DNA from: Azolla pinnata
Taxonomy: Eukaryota > Streptophyta > Polypodiopsida > Salviniales > Salviniaceae
DNA length: 47,336 bases
Direction of reading: 5' to 3'
Assembly: GCA_037176905.1 (NCBI GenBank)
Contig: JBBBWG010030842.1
Location: 1 to 47,336, forward strand
Made by a program: the position numbers and the translations under genes. The notes beneath the pieces were generated by a model. It was not told the origin of the DNA. It was given only the letters and a program-made list of their open reading frames with translations, and searched no databases. Below are positions 29,801 through 44,800 of this stretch, piece by piece. How positions within the stretch are numbered: position 1 is the first letter of the stretch; each line of letters begins with the position of its first letter.

Positions 29801-32800
29801 TAAATATATAATTGTTAATAGCACTAAGTTTATATACCACTCTATAAATTGACTAAAGTAATGAAAGTCCAATCTGATACTGACAAAGTGTATTGTACAA
29901 CAAGGCCATGCAAAAAGAGCATGTAATAAAGAATCCCTTAGAATTATTCAAACATGCCTTCAAAAAAAGCCTACTAAAAGTCTTGTCTCAGAGGCTAAAG
30001 AAACATAGCAGATTACTCCAAAAGCCCAACAAATAAGCTGAAGATCGATGTTTATTTTCCCATCCAACTACTATTGATATGAATATATAGGTCATTACCT
30101 TGCTCGAATGCCAAAAATTAAAGCAGCATCTTCAGGCTTGTTTATAATTCCATACAAAGAACGTGTCCTGTTGCGTTCCTCTAGATCTAAATATCTGCAT
30201 ATCAAAATAAGTTTTTTCCTTACAAATGCAGCCCATTTCTTAAAACAGAGCAAAAAAAAATTCTGTGAGAAGCAATGCAACTAATATGAATGCATGTAGC
30301 ACTGCATGAACATCAAACGTCAGAAGGATCACTTTCTCCATTCTTTCTGCAATGCGACTATGTAAAAGAACCTGTTACGTACTCAAGTTCTATTTCCATT
30401 TTAGAACTTTGAATTTCTGCGACAACATTGAGTATGAGTTTCAGCTCATCCAACGTCTCTGGTTTCTACGATGGTAAAAGAGAGAACAAAATTAGAATCT
30501 CAATATCACCTGTTTTGTTGACATTACTAGTTGAGTCAAGCATGACATTAGCTGATACATGGATCATATTCGTGGTTCAATTTGTATTTCCAAATTCAAA
30601 GATATTCGTGATTCAATTTATATTTCCAAATTCAAAACTGCTTACTTTACTTCAAATTATTACATATGCATGTGTAAGTAACCAAGAGATATGAGCACTT
30701 TACATGTTTGGTTATGCATACAACAGAAAGAAAGAAAGAAAATTATATTAACATATTTTAAGAGGCCAAATGACCTACAAGACTGAACAATAAAATACAT
30801 CTTCAATCGCTCTGTGTCTCAAATAGAAAAGAAAATAAACTAATATATATATATATATATATAACCACAGACATACTATTAATATTCACTGAAAATATAA
30901 GTATAAAACAATTTTCTTACATGATTTCTAGACAAATGACGATAACATATGAGCAGAAACCAATTAAGATTGATATGCAGCCTAATATTAACTGCATTGG
31001 CAATAGAAAGACAATTTTATCCCAAAAGTTTACATAGAATTAGAGTGGTGAAAATATCTATGTGCATGACCCACGAAACTCCCCATGTAGATTATTATTA
31101 GAACTGAAAAAATTATACTCTCTAAAGTTTGTTGACACAAACTGATTTCCTGCTCCATATTTCTCCATGACTTGTATTATGCAACTCTAACAAAACACTG
31201 GTTTTACTTTTGTAGGAGACATAATATGCATGGTTCATGAATGATGTATCTTTCAGAATCACTATACAGAAATTTACCTGGTGTAAGGTTTTCAGAAATA
31301 TATCAATTCGAGCATGAAGGCTTGTTGCTCTCGGTAAGTCCTGTGTAACCATTGATTGCCCAATCGCTTGAACCCAAGACAAAGCTTCATTACGAATAGA
31401 ATTAATCAACTGGTGTGACATCACTGTTATAAATTCAACACTTCTTTCACTGGGAAAGTCTGCCACATCAGCTGCAACCTGCCAAGGAATTACAGCACTA
31501 AATAATGTGTTTGCTAGGAAAATTCATACATTTTGTATTCTTCAACATGGTTAATGTACTCTTAAACTGCTCCTATGACCTCAGTAAAACAGTTTCAACG
31601 TAGATATTTCATATTCAATTCGAAAATGTCAAGACTTACAGGTTAGTTTTGGCTCTTAGAGATGTTAATACATCTTTCTCTTTTTCATTCGTTCTTTTAA
31701 CATATCTTGGTCTGTTCTCACCCAAACATGACCAAAGGAGAATACAATAATATGGTACAAGCCCATAACCTCTCTGGTTAGGAAGGTGGCCCATGAAAGG
31801 TACTAGTTTTACACACAAGATACGGTGTATTCATCACATCCCCTCTTATATAAATATGCTACCACATTTGGTACATGCTATAATATGGCAGGTCTGAATC
31901 TCTTCCCATAACTTTGAGATCAAAGCAAACAGAACTGTAGACAGACTTAAGAAGAAAGAAATTGTCAAATGAACCAACAGGGACTGGAAGCCGAAGAACA
32001 ATACATTTGCCATTGAACTGTTTTCTCAGAAATAAAAGGGTGTACCATTGCCTTTTCAAAGCCAGATCTGGTACACAAGACAAACTTGTCAAATGGACAG
32101 TGCTTGCTAGAACACAAAAGACACAAGAAGTTGTCCAGGACAACAATACAACCACGCCAGTTTATCAACAAAGAACCATCACAAGTTTTTTTGTCAACAA
32201 CACCACTATATCTCAGTCTACAAGTCAATGAACGGATACATAAAACCCAACTGAGGAATGGGATTACAATAGATTAAATAATAATCATGCGTTTGGCATA
32301 TAAAATCTGAAAATAAAAATCAAAAGAAATAAAGAGAGAGAGGAAGAGACATGAGTACAAAAGCAACCAACCAAACGATCTTCTTATCATAAAAAAAATA
32401 AGAACTTCATAGATTCTTCTTACAAGAATGCTGCACAGAATGTACCTATCGACTACCCACAATAGAATATAACTATATATTATAAATGTTACATTTCTAG
32501 CCCTCCTCTACAAGAGTGTTTTAAATTAGGTATGCATGTTCTTAGGCTTAGATTTCACTATCTACTATCATGCGTCTACATCCAGGGGATTAAGGATTCC
32601 AACAAAAACCCACTACCTGATTAAATGATCGAGTAATTCAATGTGTTTCATGCAAGAGGGAAAGACAGTTTATGACAAGTTGAATATTACTTATGTTGTC
32701 ACAATAGATTGTTACCACGGTTGGCAACTTGATCCCTAGATCAAGTAGAAGTCCCTTCAATCAAATGAATTCGCATGCAGCTATCACTCTGCTACATTGG

Positions 32801-35800
32801 GATAATATGTATTTGCAACTAGATCTCTTATCTTTTATCTACTAGGATCCTACCATACAATGCCTAATTGCACGTTTTTAAGCAGGTTTACCCTCAAATT
32901 TGTATCATAAAGTATTTTGCCAATGCAAATAGGGCATTTTATCTTGTTTGCATGGTTTCCATTAGCACCTAACCCCATTTCGTTCCTAACTTAGACAATA
33001 CATGAGCCAAACTAAGAGGACTTGACATCTCCTGGATCACCGTGTCGAAATTCCAGGCAAACATTCTTTGTACTTGAAGGCCTAGAGCCACAATTTAGAG
33101 TGGACATACATAATCAAGATAAGACCAAGCAAGAGATTACATCTTACACTGTTGCTTTGTTTCTGAGAGCAACAATCCAGAAAGAAAGAAAGAAGTTATA
33201 TTAACTTATTTTTAAAAGGCCATAAGACTGGACAAAAAACTACATCTTCAATTGTTCCAGAGTGTAGAAGAGCATGTCATTGCGGATACCTTTGCATATT
33301 TGGCAAGCTTCTCTTCAAACTTTGCACAAGTAGGATTCTGCATTAGGAACTTCTGAAGCACTGCAGTTTTATCTTGCCTCCACAAATGCTGATATTTACG
33401 CCAAACGTCGAGATGCCTGAAGAACAAAGCACCAAAATGGGAGTGTTTCATACCAATAATGGAATTCCATAAAGTATACAAAAAGTAGCAGAAACAATTC
33501 TATAGAGAAACGATGAAGAATCAACTGAATTTACATAAGATCTACGTTAATTTCACTTAATAAACTAGCAGAAAAAATTAAAATTCTCTTTGGCCCTAAT
33601 CATGAATATCCTGATCACCTATTACAAATTCGCCTCCAAAAAAATATGTGGAAACAGATGGAACTTACTTGTGTACAGAACCAACAGCATTACTGATTCG
33701 ATTCTCCAATATTATCATCTTCTTCGTAATCTATGACAAAAGTAAAAGACCTGAGCAGAGAGAATGTTGATGGGAATACTCTTTTTTAAGATAGCTATGC
33801 TGCATCTCATATCCAAGTCTCCTAAAGGCAATGTGGAATATTAAAGCCACTCTCTTTAGAATAAATAAGAGAATATTCATATATATTTATTCTTAACTTT
33901 GAGATTATTATATATTGTTCCTGAATGTGAATGCTTCCAAGATATGATATGATATGACTTAGTGGTTAGTATGTAAATCGTTCCAAGATATGGACATCCT
34001 TGGAAACACCCATCGAGAACTTTGTAAACCTGATCCCATGTGTCAAAAGGTCTCTTTGTGGACTTTAAAACTTTCTATTCTATTCTAATTCTGATGATTC
34101 TACAATTTATTTTAGAGTTAGTTTGAAAGCTCCATGCTCTGGATACTATAATGGAGATATTAACATTCTCTTGGATTTTAGCTCATTTTAAACTCTACCC
34201 TTTCATCGAGTAGTGTAAAACTGAGACTTCTAATATTGAGGCATAACAGCAACTCTGTTCAAGGTTCCAAAATTTATCTGCTACCAGAATAAGGATGCAG
34301 ACCTGTGGATTTGCCGAAACCTCACTGTAAAAATTGAAAACAAAGGGTTCTGATTCCTCTCCAGATCGCTGCACATCATATAAACCCGATAAGAAGACTT
34401 GTCGAAGAAAGAATGAAAACATACTTAAAGAAATGCTATTAAGATTAAATTGATTCACAAAATATCAACTTGATAATCTGTATCCTGTATAGGAATAAAA
34501 ATTATGGAGATAATACCTGCTCAGCTGTTTCCAAGCAAGTTCCATCCATCCATCGCACAAATGTCTTAGAAGACATAACTGTAGTCCGTACCTATATTTA
34601 TTAAATGAATTGGATGATTCTTCATGATCTCAAACATTTTGATTTATATGCAGTCTAGCTGCATATTTTACTTGCGCTTTCAATATTATATTGCTGCCTA
34701 ATAATATAGACACCAATCATATTGTGTAATATTTTTTTTCAGGAGTAGAAATTAAATAGATGCTACCCCCTCATTAAGCTTCCTATTTTACCACGAAACT
34801 ATCAAAAACTTGTGATTGGTCCCTATTTCACTAGAAGAATCAGATGGATTAGCCAAGAGACTCTAAAATTGGCTTATATTAGGAAATGTTAGAGGCTCTT
34901 GACTAATCCATCTAATGGATGTTAGAGGCGCTAACATTCTGCACACATCTTACACATGGCTCACATATGCAATGTATGAGTCAATGTCAGGATAATTGTA
35001 TCGCCAGCATTGGTTGTGAGAGGCTGTATCATAGTAGTTCTTCCTCAATGATTACCCTCCTATAATTCTGGTAGTGTTAGAAAAGAGGACGAAAAAATAT
35101 TAATCTACATTTTTTTCATAATATTGAAACTCAACAACTTTAACATACCAGACGATTCAAAAGTCCAGTGACATCCTGCAAAGGTGGCTGTACTAGAACA
35201 TCCGGTTTGTTTAGATAGAAATTCACTTTGAAGCGCCTCTTTATTGGCCCTAGTTGATCCTTAGTAAGGCTCTGCCAAAAATTATTATGTTGCACAGACA
35301 AAATGAGCTCATTGATGAAATCAACTACTATCAAGCTCCCCTAAATAGCCTACTGCACGAAATGGAACACATAGTGGTCGAATATAAATTGAGTTGGGCA
35401 TCAAGTAATTAAAAAGAACTAAGTCCCAATGATAAATCCATTCTTAGATTCCACTATTTGTTCCACCCTTAATTACTTCTCAATATTTGGACTTTGTAGA
35501 TCATGACAACACTTGACAACCTTCTCCGGTTTTTTTCAGAAATTAACAAATAGGAGTTTAACTTGTTTGTTAACTAATTAAGTAACAAAATCTTTTAGGA
35601 AAAACAGCTGAAATTTTTTACTATTCCGTCCTAAAGGGGCAGAGATTTTGTTTAGTACTGAGGTCATTTTCTTTTCAGAAAATGTTGTCAGTTCCTCTTT
35701 GTAAACAAGATGGCTATAGGTCAATTTAATTAATAATCATAAGGCGATGATAGCTAAAGATGACAAAACCTTGGATCAGAAAAGAGTCATCAATAGTTAG

Positions 35801-38800
35801 AAACCAATCCGACAAAACCATTATTTTTTATTCTATTTTTTGCAATATCCTCTATCAATGCTCATTTAGACAATGGTATTACTCTCACTGCAAATAGATT
35901 GCCACATCACATACCACTTCGGATAGATGAGAGCAGAATAAGGATTGCACCTTTTTAGATTGGAACATAGCTTGCAATGAAGATAGTGCCTTTGAAACCA
36001 TCTCTGTCAATGCAGCAAATATCTTTTGCTCCCAAAAACGATAGTAATCAACCATAATGGGTGACCTTCCGGTATTCGTAGATACAACAATCTCTTCCAA
36101 TTTCATTAAAAGAGGCGAAATGCTTTGATAACTGTGCAAAACTATAACATTAGAATTTGACTTCAAAAGGATCTCATGGAAAAATTTTCCTTAAAAGAAG
36201 ATCTTTATTTTGTAAAAATATGTAACTTTCTTTTTTATATTGTGAATTAACATCCTTGAAACATACTGTTTATGGGCTTCACTAAGAGCAGCTTGCCGTT
36301 CATGCTCAAAACGTTCATAGAGTTCCTAGAATCAATTCATATGTGGAGATGTACATCAGACTATGTAGAAATGCATGAAACATCCAAAATATGTATGATA
36401 AGAAATTATTATATGCACTCAATCAAGAATTCTTTCAGTTGATACATACATTTATAAAGTCCCCCATTAGTATTGGTATAACGAAATAGAATGTTTTCTG
36501 CTCCACGTTATATTCAATTAAAACCGAATAGCTTATTATAAACTCTACCGAGCTCAATTAATGAGCTCCTGAGGATCTTATTGTCCTTATAACATTTCCT
36601 GATCATTGCCATACGTCTAGAACCTTTAACGCAGCCAATGATATTTTGCATGTTTTCATTGAAAAAGTGAAATATGGTAATCTAGAGTACCATATTGAAT
36701 GAGCATTAGTAGTATCAACGAGAACAGAAACAAATGTCTGACATAATATGTTACCTGAAACTCAAGATATTCATCTTCTTTCTCAACAGCATTTTCTTGT
36801 ATTAGAGTAGTGTTGCCAATCACCTCAACAGCTTTCTCAACACTGGACGCATTATTTTGTACCTAGCATCATATGGAAAATTTAATACGAGTAGAGGACT
36901 TGGAATTCTATCACTATTTATACATCTATTAAAAAGCAAAATCCTCAGAAAACTCACTTGATTGACCAAGGACTTGAATTCATTGATTGCCTTCATACAA
37001 ACGGTCAAGAAATCAAGGATTCCAAGTGAATTCCAATTGAAATGGGAGAATCCAGGGTCTAACACTTGCTGGAGTTTTTTAACGTGCAATGCAAGCAGCT
37101 TGGATTCAATGGGTGTTAATATTCCCATAGCTTTATAGTATTGCTGCATGAGATTCTCGTGATTAGTATTTGTAAAACAACTTTATTAAACATAAAACGC
37201 AGGGTTGGTAAATAATGTAGAGAGAAAAAAATGCAAGGGTCATTTCCTTTCTCAAATTGATACACATTAGGCAATGTAGATAGAGATGTCACCTGTAGCA
37301 TCAATGAAATATTCTCAATGTACGACCTATATTTTTCGTCTTGTAAAGCAACATTAAGTGCTATTTCTGGAAGTTGAAATCCCATGGCATCCAAGTATTT
37401 GGTTTCACGTATAATTGAATGCAAATTTTTGTTGAAATTGATTATGATCTTTCCATCAGGACCTTTTGAGAGAATAGGCTGTAAGAAAATAAAACACTAT
37501 TATATAATGCTGTTACGAAAATAAATCATTAAATACAAACATAATGCTTATTATAAACATTTCCCATAAAATCATAAGGCTGTAGACATACACAAATCAG
37601 GGTTTAAATACGATTATAGTAGTGCTGAAAAATATAAGTTAAAGCTTAAAATTCATGTATACTGACTGTCACCTAAGAAATTACGAGGCAGTGACAAACC
37701 GGTGGATTCCCTTTATAAAATTATCAGTGACAAACCAGAAGTACAAGAATAGATGCAAATTATGAAGATTATACTACCATTAGAATTAATAGATGTCTAT
37801 TCACATTGGCATGTGAAATGCAGGAATGGTTGCAAGTACATTGCAGGATATAGATGCGATATCTCATTACCTGCTTTAGATAATTAACTGCTTGTTGACT
37901 GACTGATTGAGACCATTGACCAGCCCATTGCTTTTCAAAACTAAGCATTTGCTTTGCAAGCGCAACATAATAAATATTCATCTGAAATGGAAAATAAACA
38001 CATGATACATCAAAATGACATAGACCACGAAGATTTAATGAAACACAATTCAGTCAGCTTTGATATGGTAGCAGCAAGGCACATAACAAAACATGAAATG
38101 GTTGCTTGAAACCTCTTGAGCTGAAGGATCTCTCATCATGTCATTTCCAACTGTCTCAAACTTCTGCATGGTTCTTTTCAATCTGCTAAATAAGCACCTG
38201 GCCCAGTTGATGGAGCCTGCAACTGGTGGCTGCTCAAAAATAGAAAGAAAAAAAGATGAGGCATGATATCATCATATTATCAAGAGAAGAAATATCCACT
38301 ATACCCTTTAACAATAGACAGCCTTTAACCCTCCCCAGCTAGTGATATTATATAGCCCTCTGGATAATCGGAAAAAATATTTCTCTATGACTGGTTGCTC
38401 TGTTTTTTTCATGGTTGTTTTCTGTCATACTATTCCTCGTGTTCTCTTAATATCGATTTACTGTTGGTTTCCTGCACTTTCTGTAGTAGAAACAAGTATC
38501 CCACAAGCTACTTGCTGTCCCGCTCATAAGATGTCTTTCTCATATCTTGTCAACTTAGGGATATCAGTAATCATCAGCTATAATCTCCACATTTTTCTGG
38601 GCCCTTGTCGAAAAACTATTCTTATTTATGAATCAGGCAACTTTGTTGGAATCTTGGACGGAAAGGCACCCTTGATGAACAATCAAGTTTACAGTTTCCC
38701 TTTAATTGTTCAAATACTCAGCCAAAGACATCATCTAACGAACGTCAGTCATCTCGATACAAAATCTAGAACAACAATTCCAATCAGAAAATGATGCAGA

Positions 38801-41800
38801 GAGGCAATCAATCAGTAGTATCCTTTGTGATCATGTTGATCCGCATGCCTGCAGAAAGAGAATAAAATTATCTGTGCGAGTAAACTTTTACAAGGCGTTT
38901 CCATATAAAAAGCGTTGTCATAAGACACATAATGAAGAATCACAGTAAGCATATTACAATCTCATTCAAATTTCTAATACAAATTGCTTTATTATGTTGG
39001 GCTGCTAATTCTAGATAGCTTGAAGTTCCTATCTCCAAAAATGGCATGATAAACAGACCTGATTCCGAGTCATGGGGGGAGCAGTTGAATTTTTCTCAAA
39101 GATTCCACGTGTGGTTTCAATTTCTCTCAAAAACTGTAAGAAAATGCCAATAACAGTTACGGAAGGTTCAGATGTCATCTTCATTTACTTTAATCAAATT
39201 GCCAGAGATGTCATGAAAAACCCAAGCCAGCAATTAATTTACAAAGCTGAGCACTTTATGCTTGAAACAGCAAATTTACTTTGATTCCTCATCCTTTGAT
39301 TCCTACATTCTGAAGACATTCCAAAAGAATTCGAGACAACACTAAAGCACCCAATTGTTTTACCTGTGCTATAATGTCATTAAACTTGTACATCATTTGC
39401 TTATTGATGGCGCCTTCACTTTTAATTGATTTGAAATTTCGCAGAAGGTCAAGTGCTCCTGTAATGAGATTTTGAGTTAAATACTAATGCTAGCTTCTTA
39501 TCAAATAACAATATGCAAATGCTGAATCCTGAGCATCAATATTTTCAACACATTGAAAACTGATTAACACCATAGTTCATGAACATGCGCAGGCCAAGGA
39601 TGAGTTCTCTGAACTCCTATTTGCAACAAGCCCTGGATACATCGCCTTTGTATATTCAGAAAAACAAATTGGTGGTTAAAGTGAAAAAAAAATTCTTCAC
39701 AAAACTAAAAATGATGAAGTAGTTTAGGAGAAAGTATTCTCCTATGTACAGAAAATGTACAGATGTTCCAAGTATGAAGATATTATCATGATGAAAAAAG
39801 TGAACGAAGTGGTACAAAAGAGCACACTGACACTTTATAATTGCTACCTAGCACAAGATTTCTCCAACTGAGTTAGAACGACCCCTTCTTAAGAGTGAGA
39901 GGATGCAAAGTAGAAGTAAAAGTTTTTTAACCAAAACCCAGGAGTGCAATGAACTACTGTATGACCATATAAACAGAAAAAATTAGGGATATCCTATAAC
40001 TTGAATCCTTTGGCAACACCACAAAAGCTACAAAGGAAGATTGTCATTTCAAGATCTAGACGGGTCCGACAAAAAATGCAGTTCACAGTTTGTATAAACA
40101 AACAACATATCGTCTCCTTCGAATAAAGACGCAAATTGGTTTGATAAAAAAAAGGAAATACGCAAATAAATAAATACAAACAAAACAGACCTATAAGTGA
40201 GTGTATGGGACTAAGAAACAAAACCATTGTTGCAGAGAAAATGCACAATCTTGCAAGAACTGCATAAGTGCTGGAAAAAGTTCCCCATATTTTTTATAAG
40301 CTAAACAGTTCCTTAAAAGAAATTTCAGTCTGCAGAGTTTTTTCTTTTCAATAATGTTCAAGTTTTTACCCGAACTTTTTGTTTTTTTGTTTGACCACCA
40401 TACCTTCAGCACTGCGTAGTTTCTTGAATGAGGTATCTATGAAGCTCCTTGTCAAGTGTTCGATGTTCTCTTTATCCATGTTAAAATTAGACATTGTAGC
40501 AGACCATTGCAGGGCATAACTTTTGTCAAAAACATTGAAAGGAAGCTTTTCGATACTCTCTACCATCGTCAAAACTTTCTGTAGAAAATAAATGTGGGCT
40601 CAGATGTGGGCTCAGATGTCTAAGGAGTACCAAACAAATCCAATGTTTCAGAACTAGAACAGATTAACTACTTACAAACATCACTAGTTTGTTTTTGGAG
40701 ATGAGATTAAGAGGATAAGAGGCAGATCTTAACACCCCTTAAAAAGGTAGAAATGGCATGTGAGTTCAAGCAAGATTAGCATCTGAAAATTGGATCTCAT
40801 CTTGGGGAACAAAAAACAAAATTTAGCAACATTGAGCAAGATACAAGACTTCCCTTAGTTACACACAGGCACTTGTAACGTTAAATAGAAAGGAACTTCG
40901 GCCTATAAATGATCTCACGTGTATATTGATTCAATATGGAAATATCTTTGAAGCAAGAAAGTAGCTTCAATATCAGGTGAACATAGCCTTGATATGTCGA
41001 AAGCATGGTTGTGTCTCATTTTGGGGAACAAACACCAACATTTAGTAGCATTGCCCAAGATACAAACGTTTCCTTATCCCTTAGTTATGCACAGGCAATT
41101 GGAACATTAAATGGAAAGGAACTTCGGCCTTCAAAAGATCTCTCGGCATACACCGATCCAAGATGGAGACATCTTTGAAGCAAGGAACTAGCTTCACTAT
41201 CTGGTGAGAATAGCCTTGATATGTCAAAACATGGCTTGACAAACATAGGTTCGAGATTGATGCGGCTTACATGTTGACAGAATGCCGATGCCCAGTGCTT
41301 AGTTGACTAGATTCTTATCGCTTGGTTTTATTTATTATGATTCACTGTTATTTAATAGTAAGCCAACATTTCAAATGTAGCCTCCCACTCAGTCTGATAC
41401 CTTGGATGTTGAATTTTAATTACAATGATGTCTATGGAAAACATTGAAATTACCATCAAACTCAACCATTCTATTATTGTACGTTAGCTCTATGATTGAG
41501 CTTATTCTATAATCATAGAACCTCTGAAATTTTCTACACACGTTAAACAAGAAATACCCAATGATCCCCAAACTACTTCTCTCGATTTCTATGATTGGCA
41601 CTTTTTTTACAGTGCATTAAACTTCTCTGAATTTTCTCTGAGTATCATGATTTAGGGAATCAGGTTTGAAACGAATAAATCAGTGTCCTATGTATGACAC
41701 AAAAATATACCTGGATAACTAAGTCGATACCATCAATGTCTCCAGTAACAGCTTTCAGCTCAGGACCCAGAAAATTTTGGAAGTCGTTCACCACGTCCAC

Positions 41801-44800
41801 AATGTTCAGTAAATCAGCACAAATTGATGACATATACGTTGTGCGTTCAAAGAGACGTTTTCTATCAAACTCCCAACTACAAAACAGAAAAGCAAGAACT
41901 GTCATTGTGCCTTTCAGATGTTAATTAACTGTTAGTTTCGAAAGAATTTTAAGCCTACCGTGGGTCACGCCCACCCAACTCGATACGTTCACGGACTTCT
42001 AAATAAGTTTCACTCCAAGAATCCAGTACATTTTTAGCTACCCTAATCTTTTGAGAAGCTTCTAGAGCAGGAAGTTTAAACAGAATCCGAAGGCTGATCT
42101 CCTCGGATACTCTTTCACCAATCTGTTTTGTCAATCCATCAGGTAAATCTTGATTAATCCAGCTTAGCCAAAGGTACACACAAAGAACAGGACACTGCAT
42201 ACATGTGTATTGCCTACATAGATATGTGATATTTAGCTAGTAAACACCTAATGCCTAATGTATACCATGCATAATATCAACATATACTGTACAAAATTCG
42301 ACTAGATTTTATCCTAGAACTGATGAAATATCTGTCACTGCAATATTACTTAAGAACTGCATAATATCAAAAGTAAAGCAAACCTGTAAAGCTATGCGTT
42401 CCATGAGAGCACCCATATGAGAATCGTCTGAATAATAACGGGATATAATCCAAACCATTCGAAGCGCATTCATCATTGGACCTATTACCTCCAGCACTCT
42501 TGGCATTGGTTCATTGCAGATTGTCTGCAAAAATGTTTGCATCCAAGAAGTATCTCTTATATATTTATTCACCATATAGCATAGCTGATGTGTAACTTGG
42601 TTTAATTATTATTGACCTTGTCTTAAGAGAACATTTCTGACACCGTCATATTCCTCAGTACACAAACACATACACATATTTGAGTGTTCATTCCCCTAAA
42701 CCATGCAAAATTGCATGCATGTGTTCAGAGACCATTTCTGGCAGCATTACATTCATTACCACATACACATTTGATTATTTTGCTCGTCCCAGTTTGTAGA
42801 TTCTATGCATGTTTAGAGTGTAGATTATAACAAGCTTTTGCGTAAGTTTCAGAGCAGGGGCTTGCAAAAAGATGTCCTACACCAGCCATTCTCACCAGTA
42901 GAAGCATGGTCAACCCTAGTAATTTGGCAGAAGAGTTGCATGATCGAAAGAGAAGAAAATTTAGAATGTCCATCCAGAGTGTGTAATCGGGTTCTTAATC
43001 TTCAGATTGACAAGTTACTGTTTCTACAACAATTATCATCTCCTGGAGGCAGTACTGAAAAATATTTGTAATATAACGTCAAGTATGACTTCTTGAATGA
43101 AATCTCAATGGATTCAATGCCTTGGTACATTATTCGTACACATAGCAGTTTTGTATTCTGTTTCTCATCTTTGTTAATTATTCTTTCAAGATTTATGACA
43201 CAACGTTTTCAGGTTTTATCCACCTTGTGCATAGTGTATCGACCATATGTTGACCGGATTTAAACAGTCATCTCCCATTCCAAAAAAATTCTGATTGATT
43301 GTAAGATTTGATAATTCAAGTTTTACTTTCAACAAAACCTACGCATACAGGTTACCTTAAAATGCCTTTCCAATGTCGTCAAAAATTTCACATTGTCTTT
43401 GGCTTCTAAGAAGACCTTTGAAATGTCTGCATACTAGTTGGCCGAAAACATGTGATCAATTAGATAGAGCGATTGCGATCACTCCTTTAATGGTATAATT
43501 AAAAACATAAAAGCACAAGGGAATGAAGTGTGCTACTGCACTTAGAGTTGAGTTTTCCCCATCTTGACTGTTTTGTGATAAACTTCAATTATCTACGCCA
43601 TAAAGTTATCAAAGCTTATTGCGGCAGTAGCCATGCAATAGTCCTTTTATTTATATCAGGTCCTATTCATATATTTATGTGGACCCTACCTGAGATTTGA
43701 GGGTTTGAAGAAGCTCAGTGTTGCTGCTCCCAGCCTCCAATAGAGATAGTATGTTCCTCACTCTTTGGGAGCTGAGTTGCTCATACAAACTACTAAGTGC
43801 ATTAACTCTTTCTCGCCAAAAATCTAACTCTGCTAAAGGGCTTGTGCCCGTTGGAACCTACCACAGATAAAATATACAGAACATTATCCCATATTCAAAA
43901 AATTTGCCCGAGAAAAATACAGATTTGATTGTTTATTTCATTGAATTCATTGAATTAGATGAAGAAAATCACAATTTTGTGGAAAGAAATTTCAATGGAC
44001 AATAAAACTCAGTTAACCATCAATGAAATCCTCCATTACAAGAATGGATTACAACTGTTCCAATCTAGGCAAACAGAATATTATTAACACCAATAGTACG
44101 GAAGAGATCGCGCTCTACAACAAATGTGGTTCCCACATTATGCCAAGTCCCTAACAGTTGTTTAATACTCCTAACTTTAGAGACCATTATCACAGCCGAT
44201 ATTCTTTCATTTGCATCAATGAATAGTGACAAAATGCTGCAACATGCAGTTCGCAATCATTCGGAGAATCCAGAAGAAAGAAAAAGCCATGAGAGGCTTG
44301 GATGACAAGAGGTAGACTATGATTCCACTGAACAACTCCAGATTGCAGGTGCATAATCAAGGGAAATTCCACTCAAAATTGAAGACGTTGCCACCACTTT
44401 GCACTCATCTTCCAGAGCTCAGATGGTCATTCATAGAATCCACAAGCTACCACCCTGTGCCCGACTCTAAGGTATGTGTGTGCTGATGAAGGGAAAACCA
44501 CACCATCTCTGAATGTCATGAAGAAGAGTACAGAGCCACTACAAAGCTCCAGCTTGGAGTCAAAATAGCCAACAAATATTGTCCCCCATATCAAAAATAT
44601 AGCCACCACCCTTCATCTGCCTGCCAAGAGTCCAATGCATCTCATAAACTTAAGACGGTACCAATCTGCACTCAGTTTGCATTCGATTGAGGTCTCATGC
44701 CAAGAACTTACCATATATTTACAGGACAGTAATATGTTGAGTGAGAGAGGATCACATATTGTAGCCCTGCCAGATGGGACTGTAATGAGCTTATATGCCC

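Larger units (their letters stand above)
24039..31478 (-). other. DNAH10: Exons 24-35: linker region (DHC_N2), residues 1099-1801
   Basis: The linker lies across the AAA ring and makes the power stroke. Exons: 31278-31478, 30383-30465, 30099-30194, 29665-29752, 29466-29576, 29276-29371, 28351-28587, 27407-27549, 27034-27322, 24976-25208, 24317-24683, 24039-24203. Landmarks in order are [60 protein letters not shown]-like helices, [54 protein letters not shown] and [15 protein letters not shown]. Exon 27 starts at the inner acceptor GGTTAG|GTGC; using the outer AG instead would create a stop. Donors GTCAGT (exon 29), GTCTGT (32) and GTCCAT (35) are weaker than the usual GTAAGT or GTATGT. Confidence 0.9.

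Noticed and set aside
43427..43433. Acceptor TGCAG at 43427 for exon 6
   Set aside because: It breaks the reading frame with exon 5; the CTAG acceptor seven bases upstream keeps phase and adds the expected Tyr-Ala.
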